From: RGIG995 sp045542115
Lineage (GTDB): Bacteria; Bacillota; Clostridia; Oscillospirales; UBA644
NCBI GenBank assembly: GCA_045542115.1
Contig: JAZQKK010000019.1
Coordinates: forward strand, 124,001-188,000
DNA length: 64,000 bases
Direction of reading: 5' to 3'
Made by a program: the position numbers and the translations under genes. The notes beneath the pieces are model-generated. The model made no database searches, was not told where the DNA came from, and was given only the letters and a program-made list of their open reading frames with translations. Of the stretch, positions 1 to 8,627 are shown piece after piece (position 1 is the first letter of the stretch; every line of letters starts with the position of its first letter).

Positions 1-994
1 TTCCACATTCGTAGTCCTCGGCGCCGGCAAGGAAGGCGCGGCAGGCGTGGAACAGATCGGAAATGCAGTACGAATGAGGCAGCGTAACGGGGAAGAACTC
101 TTCCTCCATCTGTGCCTTCAAGCCGGGAAGGTCTTTCAAGCGAATGTTCCGCGTCTCGGAGCAATACTGTCCCGCCAAACGTTCGTAGGTGGTGATGCGG
201 AACCGGGGGTCGGCCTTCAACATCCCTACCAGGAAATCAAAGTTGCGGTAGTATCCCTCGGTCATTTCCACGGGATTCCGCTTGGATTCTCTCCACTGGT
301 CGGCAGGAGCGTTTTCCCCCTTGCAGTTGACCATATCCCACCATTCGTTGTACATACTCATCGAGGGATGATGGTAGCAGATATGAAGGTCCTTGGTGTT
401 GGCGATGGTTTCAAATTTCTCCCGAATCTCTTCTTCGGTGCGAAGACGGAGGGGCCACATATCCTTGTCCCGTACCATCAGGAACCCTTCCAGGTTCATA
501 TCGTAATCGGTGCAAAGAACGTTACAGAAATAGGTGGGACGGCGGCGGTTCTGGTCGAAAACGTTGTCTCCGCAATAAACGGGGATTCCCATTTCCGCAT
601 ATACGTAATGGGCAACGTAGGAAACGGAGTGCCCGGGAGGGCAGGCGGAATGAAGCCGGTCCACGCCGAAGATCCGTTTCAGGATCCCTTCACACTCCTT
701 TTCCCGTGCCATCAGAACGTCGTGCGCCTCATCGTAATCTTCCAGATCGGTGCATTCGTTGATGGTGGGGTGAACGGAATGTGCCAGAGAATGGGTGTCA
801 ATTTCGTGGTATTTCAGAGCTTCGATCACGTCCTGGCGGCCGTGTTTTTCCAGCAGTTCCGCCAAGCGGCCCACCACCTGAAAACAGCCTCGAACGTTGT
901 GTTTCCGCAAAATCTGCGCGGTGCGAAGAATCCCGTCAAATCCGGCAATATTCGCCAGATCTTCCGTGTCGAAACTAAAAACGATATCGGTCAT
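1..994 (-). CDS. polysaccharide deacetylase family protein (3' end cut by window)
   Basis: Open frame of 331 codons that runs off the left edge, so the C-terminus is missing. It starts at an ATG (992-994) preceded by GGAGGAACGGAT. The N-terminus has the NodB-type pattern: acidic metal site in FSFDTEDL and the HSLAH (HxxxH) motif. It is a close paralogue of the next gene (1019-2362), with the same start MTDIVFSFD, the same HxxxH site and the same ACPPG motif, and lies 24 bp downstream of it, so the two form a tandem duplication in one operon. NodB-fold enzymes remove N- or O-acetyl groups from polysaccharides or peptidoglycan. No signal peptide is visible, so a cytoplasmic substrate is more likely than a wall substrate. 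The substrate is unknown. Confidence 0.85.
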   Translation of the reverse strand, partial: MTDIVFSFDTEDLANIAGFDGILRTAQILRKHNVRGCFQVVGRLAELLEKHGRQDVIEALKYHEIDTHSLAHSVHPTINECTDLEDYDEAHDVLMAREKECEGILKRIFGVDRLHSACPPGHSVSYVAHYVYAEMGIPVYCGDNVFDQNRRRPTYFCNVLCTDYDMNLEGFLMVRDKDMWPLRLRTEEEIREKFETIANTKDLHICYHHPSMSMYNEWWDMVNCKGENAPADQWRESKRNPVEMTEGYYRNFDFLVGMLKADPRFRITTYERLAGQYCSETRNIRLKDLPGLKAQMEEEFFPVTLPHSYCISDLFHACRAFLAGAEDYECG

Positions 995-1018
995 ATCCGT
1001 TCCTCCGATACGAATCTC

Positions 1019-2362
1019 TTACCAAACCTTTCGGGCAGACCCCTTGGGCAGGCGGAAGGTCCAGGCTTGGAGACGGAGACGGTCGGAAAGGTAGTTATCT
1101 TCCAGTTGGTCCCAGTGAATCCAAACACCCTTGTAGGTACGGTCCCGAAGGTTGGGGAATTGGTCCATATCAATCTGCCACACGTCGGGCTGAACGGTAA
1201 CCACCTTCACGCCGCCGCAAAGAACGGCAAGGGCGGCTCTCAGCCAGTCGGCAATTCCCAAAATAGAGGAACCCACGATGATGGAACGGGGCAGCCAGCC
1301 GTCGGCAGGAATCCGTTTTGCCGATTCCACCAATTCCGCCTGGGTCACGGTGACGGGAGAGGTAATGGCAAAGGGTTCTTCCAAAAAGCCCTGAACCCAA
1401 CCGCATTCGTGTTCTTCTGCTCCGAGAAGCATTTCCCGACAAGCGTGGAACACGTCGGCGATACAGTAAGAATCAGGCAGAGTGACGGGGAAGAAATATT
1501 CATCCAACTGCGCCTTCAGGTGGCAGAGAGTATCTTTGTTGATGACCCGCTTTTGGGCGTTCAGTTCTTTCGCCATATCCCCGTAGGTGGTAATGCGGAA
1601 CCGGGGGTCGGCCTTCAAGAGGCGGACAAGGTAAGTAAAGCGGGAGAAAATCAATTCCACTTCTTCCGGGTCTCTGGGGGTGGAAGGAACCCAGCCGTCT
1701 TCGTGGAGATTTCCGCCCCAATAGTTCACTTCATCCCAGGATTCGTTGAACGAAACCATATTGGGATGGCTGTAACAAATGTATAGGTCCTTGGTCTGCG
1801 CCACTTCGTCAAAATGAGCCTTGATGGCGTCTTCGTCCATTTTGCGGAACTTGTAACCCATCAAGAAATGGTAGTCGGTAGTCCAAATATTGCAAGCGTT
1901 GACAGGACGGGCGCGATTCAACTCCCGCAAGGTATCCCCGTCATACACGGGAATTCCCATCTTCGCATAGCCGTAGTGGGCCACGTAAGAGGTGTTCGAC
2001 CCGGGAGGGCAGGCAGAAGCAACGCTGTCAATCCCGAAAGTTTCCTTCAAGATTTCCAGACATTCCTGTTCCTGTTTCAAAAATTCCGCTTCGGCGGCAT
2101 CATAATCTTCGATATCGGTGTATTCGTTGATGGTGGGGTGGAAGGAGTGGGTCAAAGAGTGGGTTTCAATCTCGTGATATTTCAACGCCTCAATAACGTC
2201 TTCTCTTCCCCATTCTTTCAGTTTCTGCGCATATTTTCCGACGACGTTGAAACATCCCCGGATGTGTTCGCTTCTCAGAATCTGTGCGTACCGCAGAACG
2301 GAATCCGCTCCGGCGGGGTTGACGTAGTCTTCTACGTCAAAACTGAATACGATGTCGGTCAT
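1019..2362 (-). CDS. polysaccharide deacetylase family protein
   Basis: 447 aa, starting at ATG after AAAACGGAGGTATGACTT. Residues 1 to about 250 form a NodB-like deacetylase: FSFDVEDY near the start gives the acidic metal site, HSLTHSFHP gives HxxxH, and CYSHPNM is a later conserved His segment. The C-terminal 190 residues are not part of a usual NodB domain; a stretch of pattern VTVTQ-..-LP-..-VG-..-DWL weakly resembles pseudomurein-binding-type repeats, which is only inference. There is no signal peptide. It lies 65 bp downstream of a sugar isomerase and 24 bp upstream of its own paralogue. The set suggests processing of an acetylated sugar, but the substrate cannot be read from sequence. 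Confidence 0.85.
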   Translation of the reverse strand: MTDIVFSFDVEDYVNPAGADSVLRYAQILRSEHIRGCFNVVGKYAQKLKEWGREDVIEALKYHEIETHSLTHSFHPTINEYTDIEDYDAAEAEFLKQEQECLEILKETFGIDSVASACPPGSNTSYVAHYGYAKMGIPVYDGDTLRELNRARPVNACNIWTTDYHFLMGYKFRKMDEDAIKAHFDEVAQTKDLYICYSHPNMVSFNESWDEVNYWGGNLHEDGWVPSTPRDPEEVELIFSRFTYLVRLLKADPRFRITTYGDMAKELNAQKRVINKDTLCHLKAQLDEYFFPVTLPDSYCIADVFHACREMLLGAEEHECGWVQGFLEEPFAITSPVTVTQAELVESAKRIPADGWLPRSIIVGSSILGIADWLRAALAVLCGGVKVVTVQPDVWQIDMDQFPNLRDRTYKGVWIHWDQLEDNYLSDRLRLQAWTFRLPKGSARKVW

Positions 2363-2427
2363 AAGTCATACCTCCGTTTTTTGAAATGCGGAACTCTCCG
2401 CAATAATTACAAATTAAAATAATTCGA

Positions 2428-3294
2428 TTACGCCTGTTCCCACAGGTGGATAAGATACCGCCCGACCTTTTCGGCAAAGACCAAAGCATCCGAAAACAGT
2501 GGCTTGGGCATTTTGGTAAGATACTTGAAAATCTCGAAGGTCAGTTCTCCTTCGTAGCCGATTTCCTTTAACGTTTTCATAATCTCGGACCAGTTCAGAT
2601 CGCACATAAAAGGAAGTTGGTGACGGTCGCCCCGATAATCGTTATCCTGCACGTGGAGACAGGTGACCTGTCCGGGGGTGACGTCCCGTAAAAATTCTTC
2701 CGGTTCAAATCCGGTCATCGACGCGTGTCCCAGGTCCACACAGGCGGTAAACCATTCCGAATCCAACCGCTCCAACATCCGGTTCAGCAACTCGGGGGTT
2801 CCCAGCCGGCGGTTCTCGTAGCTGTTCCGCTTTTTGTCGGTATTGAACAGATTCTCCACGGCAATGCGGATGCCAAATTTTTGCGCGTAGGGTTCCAGCG
2901 TTTTATAATAATTATAATTGTAGTCTTCGATCTGCCGGGCAGAAGCATCCCGGATGCCGACGGCGTGCACCACGATGGCTTTTGCTCCCAAAATCGCTGC
3001 CGCTTCCATCGAACGGACGATGGCCCGGTAGGGGAAGAACGACTCATCAAAGGGGTCGTTGTATTCCACGGCGAAGGGAGCGTGGGCCTGGTTACACACA
3101 AGGCCGATCTCGTCCAAATACGCCCGGATCTCTTTGGCGTATTCCACACTGTTTTCCCCGAAAAAGGGATCGGTGTCGGGACGGTAATAAAAAGAATAGT
3201 CCACACAGTCAAATCCGGCATCCCGAATCTGTTTCAAACCTTCCTTTTCCCCAAATACTTTTTGAGGCCCGTAGGATTCTATCGAAAGTCTCAT
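2428..3294 (-). CDS. sugar phosphate isomerase/epimerase family TIM-barrel protein
   Basis: 288 aa, ATG start after AAAGGAGGTATGTT. The protein has the xylose-isomerase-like (AP endonuclease 2) TIM barrel: MRLSIESYG at strand 1, NQAHAPF, GAKAIVVHAVG, AVENLF with the metal-binding Glu, and CVDLGHASMTG with the Asp and His metal ligands, then HVQDND. These carry the usual divalent-metal ligands of the family. The family isomerises or epimerises keto and aldo sugars; the exact substrate is unknown. It is the first gene of a three-gene operon with two deacetylases and has its own promoter at 3316-3344. Confidence 0.85.
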   Translation of the reverse strand: MRLSIESYGPQKVFGEKEGLKQIRDAGFDCVDYSFYYRPDTDPFFGENSVEYAKEIRAYLDEIGLVCNQAHAPFAVEYNDPFDESFFPYRAIVRSMEAAAILGAKAIVVHAVGIRDASARQIEDYNYNYYKTLEPYAQKFGIRIAVENLFNTDKKRNSYENRRLGTPELLNRMLERLDSEWFTACVDLGHASMTGFEPEEFLRDVTPGQVTCLHVQDNDYRGDRHQLPFMCDLNWSEIMKTLKEIGYEGELTFEIFKYLTKMPKPLFSDALVFAEKVGRYLIHLWEQA

Positions 3295-3315
3295 AACATA
3301 CCTCCTTTTAGGTAC

Positions 3316-3344
3316 AGAATAGCATATTCTTCCGGAAATTGCAA
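3316..3344 (-). promoter_or_regulatory. sigma-70-type promoter for the isomerase-deacetylase operon
   Basis: On the minus strand TTGCAA (3344-3339), a 17-nt spacer and TATTCT (3321-3316) precede the isomerase start by about 20 nt. Confidence 0.6.
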
Positions 3345-3460
3345 GGGATTCTGGGCGGAAATCGAAAAAAATTCACAATTAAAAAATGCACAAAATTTCT
3401 CTCCAAAAAAATGACGAAATTTTCCGGGGAAATCCAAAAAAATGAGGATTTTCCAGTGCG

Positions 3461-3487
3461 GAAAAATCGCCCTCCGAAGAAGGCGAT
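3461..3487 (-). terminator. Rho-independent terminator of the secA operon
   Basis: On the minus strand a short hairpin ATCGCC/GGCGAT (3482-3487 with 3466-3471) is followed by TTTTCC. It lies 14 bp beyond the stop of the DUF4956 gene. The stem is only 6 bp, so it is of medium strength. Confidence 0.55.
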
Positions 3488-3501
3488 AAAGGATTCCGAT
3501 A

Positions 3502-4167
3502 TTACAATTCGTCTCCGCTGTCCAGGACCTCGGCGAGAGAAATTTCCAGATTTCCGTTACGGCAACGAAGCTTGTCGATAAACTCCTGCCCCTTTTGGGG
3601 GTCTTTCAGTTTCACCCGATAGGTCAGCTTGTACAAACTGCCCATTGCGGTGGTCTTTGCCTTGACCAGGCAATGGGAACGGGTATATGCGGCAAACAGA
3701 TCGTCAAATTCGTTGGCATACCGAAGGGATTCGGGGACGGTAATGCGAAGTTCCATCGACTTATCTCCCAAAGGAAGAAAAGAAAACCCTGCCAACAGAA
3801 GGGAAACGATAAGGGTAAAGACCACGGCGATGCCCACAAACCCGGCGGCACAGGCCAACCCAGCGGTCATTGCCAAAAAGATGGAAGCAATATCCTTGGC
3901 TTTTCCGGGAACGGAACGAAACCGGACCAAAGAAAAGGCCCCCATCACCGCAACTCCCGTGCCGATATTTCCGTTGACCATCGTAATCACCGTATGTACG
4001 ATCAACGGAAGGACGATAAGGGAAATAAAGAACCCTTTGCTCACTTTATTGCGGACCGCGGACGCCAACGCCACCGCCAAGCCGCACGCAAACGCCCCGG
4101 CAAGACCGATAAAATATTGCTGGGGAGTGAAATTTGCCGTTAAGATTGATTCAAACCATCCGTTCAT
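3502..4167 (-). CDS. DUF4956 domain membrane protein
   Basis: 221 aa. The N-terminal 130 residues hold about four membrane segments (AGAFACGLAVALA, FFISLIVLPLIVHTVI, DIASIFLAMTAGLACAAGF, GIAVVFTLIVSLLLAGF) and the family signature GTGVAVMGAFSLVRFRS. A soluble C-terminal domain of about 80 residues follows. It overlaps the VTC-domain gene by 4 bp (ATGA), so translation is coupled. DUF4956 proteins are often found beside VTC-type polyphosphate polymerases, as here. Its molecular role is not established; a partner or channel for the polymerase is inference. Confidence 0.85.
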   Translation of the reverse strand: MNGWFESILTANFTPQQYFIGLAGAFACGLAVALASAVRNKVSKGFFISLIVLPLIVHTVITMVNGNIGTGVAVMGAFSLVRFRSVPGKAKDIASIFLAMTAGLACAAGFVGIAVVFTLIVSLLLAGFSFLPLGDKSMELRITVPESLRYANEFDDLFAAYTRSHCLVKAKTTAMGSLYKLTYRVKLKDPQKGQEFIDKLRCRNGNLEISLAEVLDSGDEL

Positions 4168-4877
4168 TTTGCTTCTCCTTGCAACGTTTCAAGATAGGCT
4201 TTCCCGTACTTGGAAAAAGGGGCGGGAAACAGGCGGTACCGGTCGAGAGCGTGACACAGCCACAGGGGCATTGCACCGGCCGTTTTTATCTCCATCAAAA
4301 CTTCGTCTTCCCCAAGAAGAGGCAATCCGGCGCCCCCTTGCGAAAGGTCCAGATCGGTCTCCCGGTACCGGATTGACGTGTCAAACGTGATTCGTAAATC
4401 CGGGTTTTCTTTGGAATAATAGGCTTCCCGCTCGCAAGACAAAATCATCGACGGGGCGGGCCTTCCGTAGAAGTCCATCAGCCAATCAATTTCGTTCATT
4501 ATTTGAGAATCCAAGGGCTTTTCGCCCCCGTTCAGGTAAATTTGCGCCTGAAACAGAGGCAAGATCACCCGGCGCTTGTAGACCACGCCCTTGTATTTTT
4601 TCTTAATCTCAAAAAATACGTCGGTCTCAGGGGACGGCGTCCCGTAACTGCGAAGACGAATCTTTTCCCGATACGCCGGTTTTTCAAACCCCTTCGCGTC
4701 CACCGACTCCCGAATAATCCTCCGGTCGGGCGTGTCTAAATAGAGGCTGGAAACGGTAGATCTCCCATAGGCGTCGGGGGAAAGAAATCCCTGAATCTCT
4801 CCAAGCAATTCCTCCCGCCGGGCAAGGGTCATCCGATACTTTTTTTCCACCCGTTGAAAGACGGTGACGGTCTTCAT
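4164..4877 (-). CDS. polyphosphate polymerase (VTC) domain protein
   Basis: 237 aa. The start is the ATG at 4875-4877, which overlaps the stop of the upstream gene (ATGA); a longer open frame upstream is only out-of-frame read of the neighbour. The protein shows the VTC/CYTH-like tunnel fold pattern: EKKYRMT near the N-terminus, SSLYLDTPD, KIRLRSYG, FFEIKKKYKGVVYKRR rich in Lys/Arg for substrate binding, RITFDTSIRYRE, and VLMEIKTAGAMP. In yeast this domain makes polyphosphate from nucleotide; bacterial members are mostly untested. Between a membrane protein and a DUF4956 protein, it is likely held at the membrane. Confidence 0.85.
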   Translation of the reverse strand: MKTVTVFQRVEKKYRMTLARREELLGEIQGFLSPDAYGRSTVSSLYLDTPDRRIIRESVDAKGFEKPAYREKIRLRSYGTPSPETDVFFEIKKKYKGVVYKRRVILPLFQAQIYLNGGEKPLDSQIMNEIDWLMDFYGRPAPSMILSCEREAYYSKENPDLRITFDTSIRYRETDLDLSQGGAGLPLLGEDEVLMEIKTAGAMPLWLCHALDRYRLFPAPFSKYGKAYLETLQGEAK

Positions 4878-5602
4878 TTTCCTTCCTCGTCCCGAGCTTC
4901 CTCCGAAGGAACTTCCGGTTCGACCGATTCTTCCGCGTCTTCGGCGGGTTCTTCCGCTTCGGCGGATCGTTCCGGTTCTTCCGCCGGTTCTTTCATCTGC
5001 CACGCCAGAGCTCCAAGCCCCAGATAGTACAGGGCAAAGGTGAGATAATCCGACCAAAGGCGGGCGGTTACGATGACGGGCTGGTAATTCTCGTCGTACA
5101 AGGCCTGGGAAGAGGCAAATTCTCCCACGCCGCACAGAGTCAGAACCAGCGGAAGCAAAATTGCCAATCCGCAGAATCCCACCAAGACCCACTTGACGGG
5201 AATCACCTTTTCCACCGTAAGAACGAAAAGGATCAAAGCCAAAAAGGGAACGGCAAATTGGAGGGGATTTTCAAAAACATAGTCGGGATAATCTTCCATT
5301 AAATAATTGACAAACAGAAAAATCTGATTGGCAATGGGGAACAGAAGTGCTACCGTCACCCACCGAAGGTCCCATTCCGCCAAAAAGAGAACGGCAATGA
5401 AAAAGGTGATGGGAATCAACAGCGTCAGCACCGTGAAGGCAATCTGCGTTCCGGTCATCTCGCCGAAGGAAACGGTGTTAAAATCAAAGGTCCATTCCCC
5501 GTCAACGACGTAGAAAAACAGATACCACAAAATCGCCATTCCGATGCCGCACAGCGCCGGGACGATGGGGGTTGCTTTGATTTGATACTTTTTGTTTTTC
5601 AT
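4874..5602 (-). CDS. integral membrane protein with acidic C-terminal tail
   Basis: 242 aa from the ATG at 5600-5602, chosen because GGAGG (5612-5616) sits 9 nt upstream; a TTG two codons earlier has only 3 nt spacing. About six hydrophobic segments occupy residues 10-205 (for example IVPALCGIGMAILWYLFF and FAVPFLALILFVLTV). The last 40 residues are almost only Glu, Ala, Pro and Asp. I do not recognise a family. It lies 24 bp after secA and overlaps the VTC gene by 4 bp, so it is probably a membrane partner of the VTC/DUF4956 pair. Confidence 0.75.
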   Translation of the reverse strand: MKNKKYQIKATPIVPALCGIGMAILWYLFFYVVDGEWTFDFNTVSFGEMTGTQIAFTVLTLLIPITFFIAVLFLAEWDLRWVTVALLFPIANQIFLFVNYLMEDYPDYVFENPLQFAVPFLALILFVLTVEKVIPVKWVLVGFCGLAILLPLVLTLCGVGEFASSQALYDENYQPVIVTARLWSDYLTFALYYLGLGALAWQMKEPAEEPERSAEAEEPAEDAEESVEPEVPSEEARDEEGK

Positions 5603-5626
5603 CTTCAAACTCCTCCGGTCTGGGGA

Positions 5627-8452
5627 TTACTGGGGTTTCCCGCAGCACTTTTTGTATTTTTTACCGCTTCCGCAGGGACAGGGTTCGTTGGGACCGACCT
5701 TTTTGCCCTTCACCACAGTGACACCCTTGCCTTGTTCGGTAGACGTGCCCGGCTGGTCGTTGACCTTAACGTGGGACAGTTTTAATTTCCGGGCCACTGC
5801 CTTGCGGGCATTTTCCACCCGGACGAATTCGTCCAGCTTCACCACGTTGACCGCCCACGCCCGGAACATCCGCAGGCAATCAAAGACGGCCTGTTCCCGG
5901 ATGGCGTAGACCGTTTCCCGGAACATTTCGTCGCTCTGCAACTGATATTCCACCAAGGGATTCCGGTTTCCGTAGGCTTGCAGAGAAATCCCCTGCCGCA
6001 GGTCGTCCATCGCGTCGATATGGTCCATCCAATAGGTATCGATGGCACCCAGCATCACGAAGCGTTCCAGTTCCCGGGTGTGAAGGGGGGACAGTTTGCT
6101 TTCGACGAAGGCGGCGGAATTGTCCGCCAGGTTTTCCAGGGTATCCCGCAGTTCTTCCACGGTATTTTTGCCTTCCAAAACGTCCACGGGCTGACCGTTT
6201 TCATCCCGGACGGGGAAGTAGAGATTGCCTTCCAGATATTCCCGCAATCCCTTCAAATTCCAATCTTCTTTCTCGCCGACGCAGAAGCAATCCAGTTGCC
6301 GGTCGATAATATCCCGGCGCATTTTGACCATTTTTTCCGACAGGTCCATACCGGCAATGATCTGGTCCCGCTCTTTGTAGATCTGAATCCGCTGTTGGTT
6401 GACCACGTCGTCGTATTCCAACACGTGTTTGCGGCCGTTAAAGTTGGCCCCTTCCTTCCGTTTTTGGGCGTTTTCCACGGTTTTGGTAAACATTCCGGAA
6501 GAGATGGGCTCGTTGTCGGGGAAGGAATCGATAATCGCCATATTGGCCAGCCGTTCCCCGCCGAACAGCCGGAGAAGGTCGTCTTCAAAGGAGATATAGA
6601 AGGCCGTTTCCCCCACGTCTCCCTGACGTCCGGCACGTCCCCGCAACTGATTGTCGATGCGACGGGATTCGTGGCGTTCGGTACCGATAATATACAACCC
6701 GCCGGCGGCCTTGACCTCTTCCGCCTCGGCATCGGCCTGGGCCTTGTATTGGGCGTGCAGTTCTTTGTATCTTGCCCGCGCCGCCAAAATATCGGCGTCG
6801 TCGGTCTCGGCAAAGGAGGTGGATTGGACGATGAGTTCGTGCTCAAACTCTTCCTTTTCCATCTGCTTTTTGGCCATATATTCCGGGTTGCCCCCCAGAA
6901 TAATGTCGGTCCCGCGGCCAGCCATATTGGTGGCGATGGTCACAGCCCCTTTTCGCCCGGCCTGGGCGATCACCGCCGCTTCTTTTTCGTGATTCTTAGC
7001 GTTGAGAACGTTGTGGGGAATTTTATGAGCCGTCAGAATTTTACTTAATTTTTCGGATTTTTCAATGGTGACCGTACCAATCAGAACCGGTTGCCCTTTG
7101 GCGTGACATTCGGCGACCTGTTTGACCACGTGGCCGAATTTCTGAATTTCGTTCTTGAACAGACGGTCGTCGTGGTCTTCTCTGCGGGAAGGTTTGTTGG
7201 TGGGGATTTCCACCACGTCCAGATTATAGATTTCCAAAAATTCGTCTTCTTCGGTCATTGCCGTCCCGGTCATCCCGGACAGCCGGTCGTACAGACGGAA
7301 CAGATTCTGAAAGGTGATGGACGCCAGGGTCTTGGATTCACTTTCCACCTTGACCCCTTCTTTGGCCTCGATGGCCTGATGCAGTCCGTTGGAATACCGA
7401 CGGCCAAACATCAACCGGCCGGTGTATTCGTCTACGATGACAACCTCACCCTCTTTGATGACGTAATCCACATCCCGTTCCATAATTCCGTAGGCCCGCA
7501 GGGCTTGGTTGACGTAATGTTGGATTTCAATGTTGTCCGTGTCGGAATAGTTTTCAATGCCGAAATATTCCTGTACCTTTTCCACGCCCCGGGGGGTCAG
7601 GGAAACGGTCTTTTTCTTTTCTTCCACCACGTAGTCGCAATCGTCGTGGGGTTCTTCGTTCTTCGCGTCGATCTCCTTATACTTTTTGCAGACCAAAAGT
7701 TTGACCAGATTGTTGGCCCGCTGATACATTTCGTCGGATTCTTCCACCTGACCGGAAATAATCAAAGGGGTGCGGGCTTCGTCAATCAGAATGGAGTCCA
7801 CTTCGTCTACGATGGCGTAATTCAGCCCCCGTTGCACCTTGGCAGGCAGATAGGGGGTGGGGTCGTCTTCCTTCAAGCGGTAACGGATCATATTATCCCG
7901 CAGATAATCGAATCCGATCTCGTTGTTAGTGGCGTAGGTAATATCGGCAGCATAGGCTTCCCGGCGTTGGTCGTTGTCCATTTCGTGAACGATGAGACCC
8001 ACGTTCAGCCCCAAAAAGGTGTGAATCTTTCCCATCCATTCGCTGTCACGACGGGCCAGATAGTCGTTGACGGTCACCACGTGAACGCCTTTTCCGGTCA
8101 AGGCCATCAAGTAAGAGGGCAACGTGGCCACCAGCGTCTTTCCTTCCCCGGTCCGCATTTCGGCAATACGTCCCTGGTACAGGATGACGCCGCCGATCAA
8201 CTGACAATGAAAATGCCGCATCCCCAACACCCGGTCGGAAGCCTCCCGGACGGTGGCAAAGGCCTCGGGTAACAGAGAATCCAGCGATTCCCCCTCGGCG
8301 TACCGCTGACGGAATTCCGCCGTCTTGCCCCGCAGTTGAGCATCGGTCAGTTGCTTATATTCTTCTTCCAAGGCTTCGATTTTGGAAACCAAGGGAGCAA
8401 TTTTTTTCAATTCTTTTTGACTGTACGAGCCAAACAGAGAAAACAGTCCCAT
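5627..8452 (-). CDS. secA: preprotein translocase ATPase SecA
   Basis: 941 aa, ATG start after AAAGGAGCGTTTTGA. SecA is the cytoplasmic motor that drives unfolded preproteins through SecYEG. Visible features: Walker A MRTGEGKT with Lys105, VNDYLARRDSEWM, the DEAD-type box VDEVDSILIDEARTP, TGTAMTE, the second motor domain TNMAGRGTDI and QLRGRAGRQGD, and a C-terminal zinc SEC-C motif with CPCGSG and KKCC. It is about 100 residues longer than the Bacillus subtilis protein. It is the first gene of an operon with three membrane/polyphosphate genes, an unusual partnership. The upstream 175 bp is AT-rich and separates it from divergent comM. Confidence 0.97.
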   Translation of the reverse strand: MGLFSLFGSYSQKELKKIAPLVSKIEALEEEYKQLTDAQLRGKTAEFRQRYAEGESLDSLLPEAFATVREASDRVLGMRHFHCQLIGGVILYQGRIAEMRTGEGKTLVATLPSYLMALTGKGVHVVTVNDYLARRDSEWMGKIHTFLGLNVGLIVHEMDNDQRREAYAADITYATNNEIGFDYLRDNMIRYRLKEDDPTPYLPAKVQRGLNYAIVDEVDSILIDEARTPLIISGQVEESDEMYQRANNLVKLLVCKKYKEIDAKNEEPHDDCDYVVEEKKKTVSLTPRGVEKVQEYFGIENYSDTDNIEIQHYVNQALRAYGIMERDVDYVIKEGEVVIVDEYTGRLMFGRRYSNGLHQAIEAKEGVKVESESKTLASITFQNLFRLYDRLSGMTGTAMTEEDEFLEIYNLDVVEIPTNKPSRREDHDDRLFKNEIQKFGHVVKQVAECHAKGQPVLIGTVTIEKSEKLSKILTAHKIPHNVLNAKNHEKEAAVIAQAGRKGAVTIATNMAGRGTDIILGGNPEYMAKKQMEKEEFEHELIVQSTSFAETDDADILAARARYKELHAQYKAQADAEAEEVKAAGGLYIIGTERHESRRIDNQLRGRAGRQGDVGETAFYISFEDDLLRLFGGERLANMAIIDSFPDNEPISSGMFTKTVENAQKRKEGANFNGRKHVLEYDDVVNQQRIQIYKERDQIIAGMDLSEKMVKMRRDIIDRQLDCFCVGEKEDWNLKGLREYLEGNLYFPVRDENGQPVDVLEGKNTVEELRDTLENLADNSAAFVESKLSPLHTRELERFVMLGAIDTYWMDHIDAMDDLRQGISLQAYGNRNPLVEYQLQSDEMFRETVYAIREQAVFDCLRMFRAWAVNVVKLDEFVRVENARKAVARKLKLSHVKVNDQPGTSTEQGKGVTVVKGKKVGPNEPCPCGSGKKYKKCCGKPQ

Positions 8453-8546
8453 TCAAAACGCTCCTTTCCGGCAACCCCTCGCCGGCACATAATAATTTAT
8501 TATATTATATCATAGAAATAAAAAATATTCCATAGTTTTTTAATTC

Positions 8547-8575
8547 TGACACATAAATATCACAATTATATATTA
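8547..8575 (+). promoter_or_regulatory. possible promoter for the ComM-like gene
   Basis: CTGACA (8547-8552), 17-nt spacer, TATATT (8570-8575), in AT-rich DNA between divergent secA and the ComM-like gene. The hexamers are imperfect. A clear secA promoter on the other strand was not identified. Confidence 0.45.
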
Positions 8576-8627
8576 TTATATAGAATGGGTTATTATAGCC
8601 AAAATTTAAATTTGGGAGAAAATCGGT

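Noticed and set aside
47..1786. Long plus-strand open frame of 579 codons antisense to the deacetylase genes
   Set aside because: It is a shadow. The minus-strand genes have clear motifs and ribosome sites, and codon bias toward G/C at third positions leaves few stops antisense. The same holds for other long antisense frames, such as 13230-14606, 42960-44648 and 46406-48799.
4164..5192. Longer version of the VTC gene starting at 5192
   Set aside because: The extra N-terminus lies in the coding DNA of the membrane protein gene in another frame and is Arg/Gly-rich nonsense; the ATGA overlap at 4877 is the natural start.
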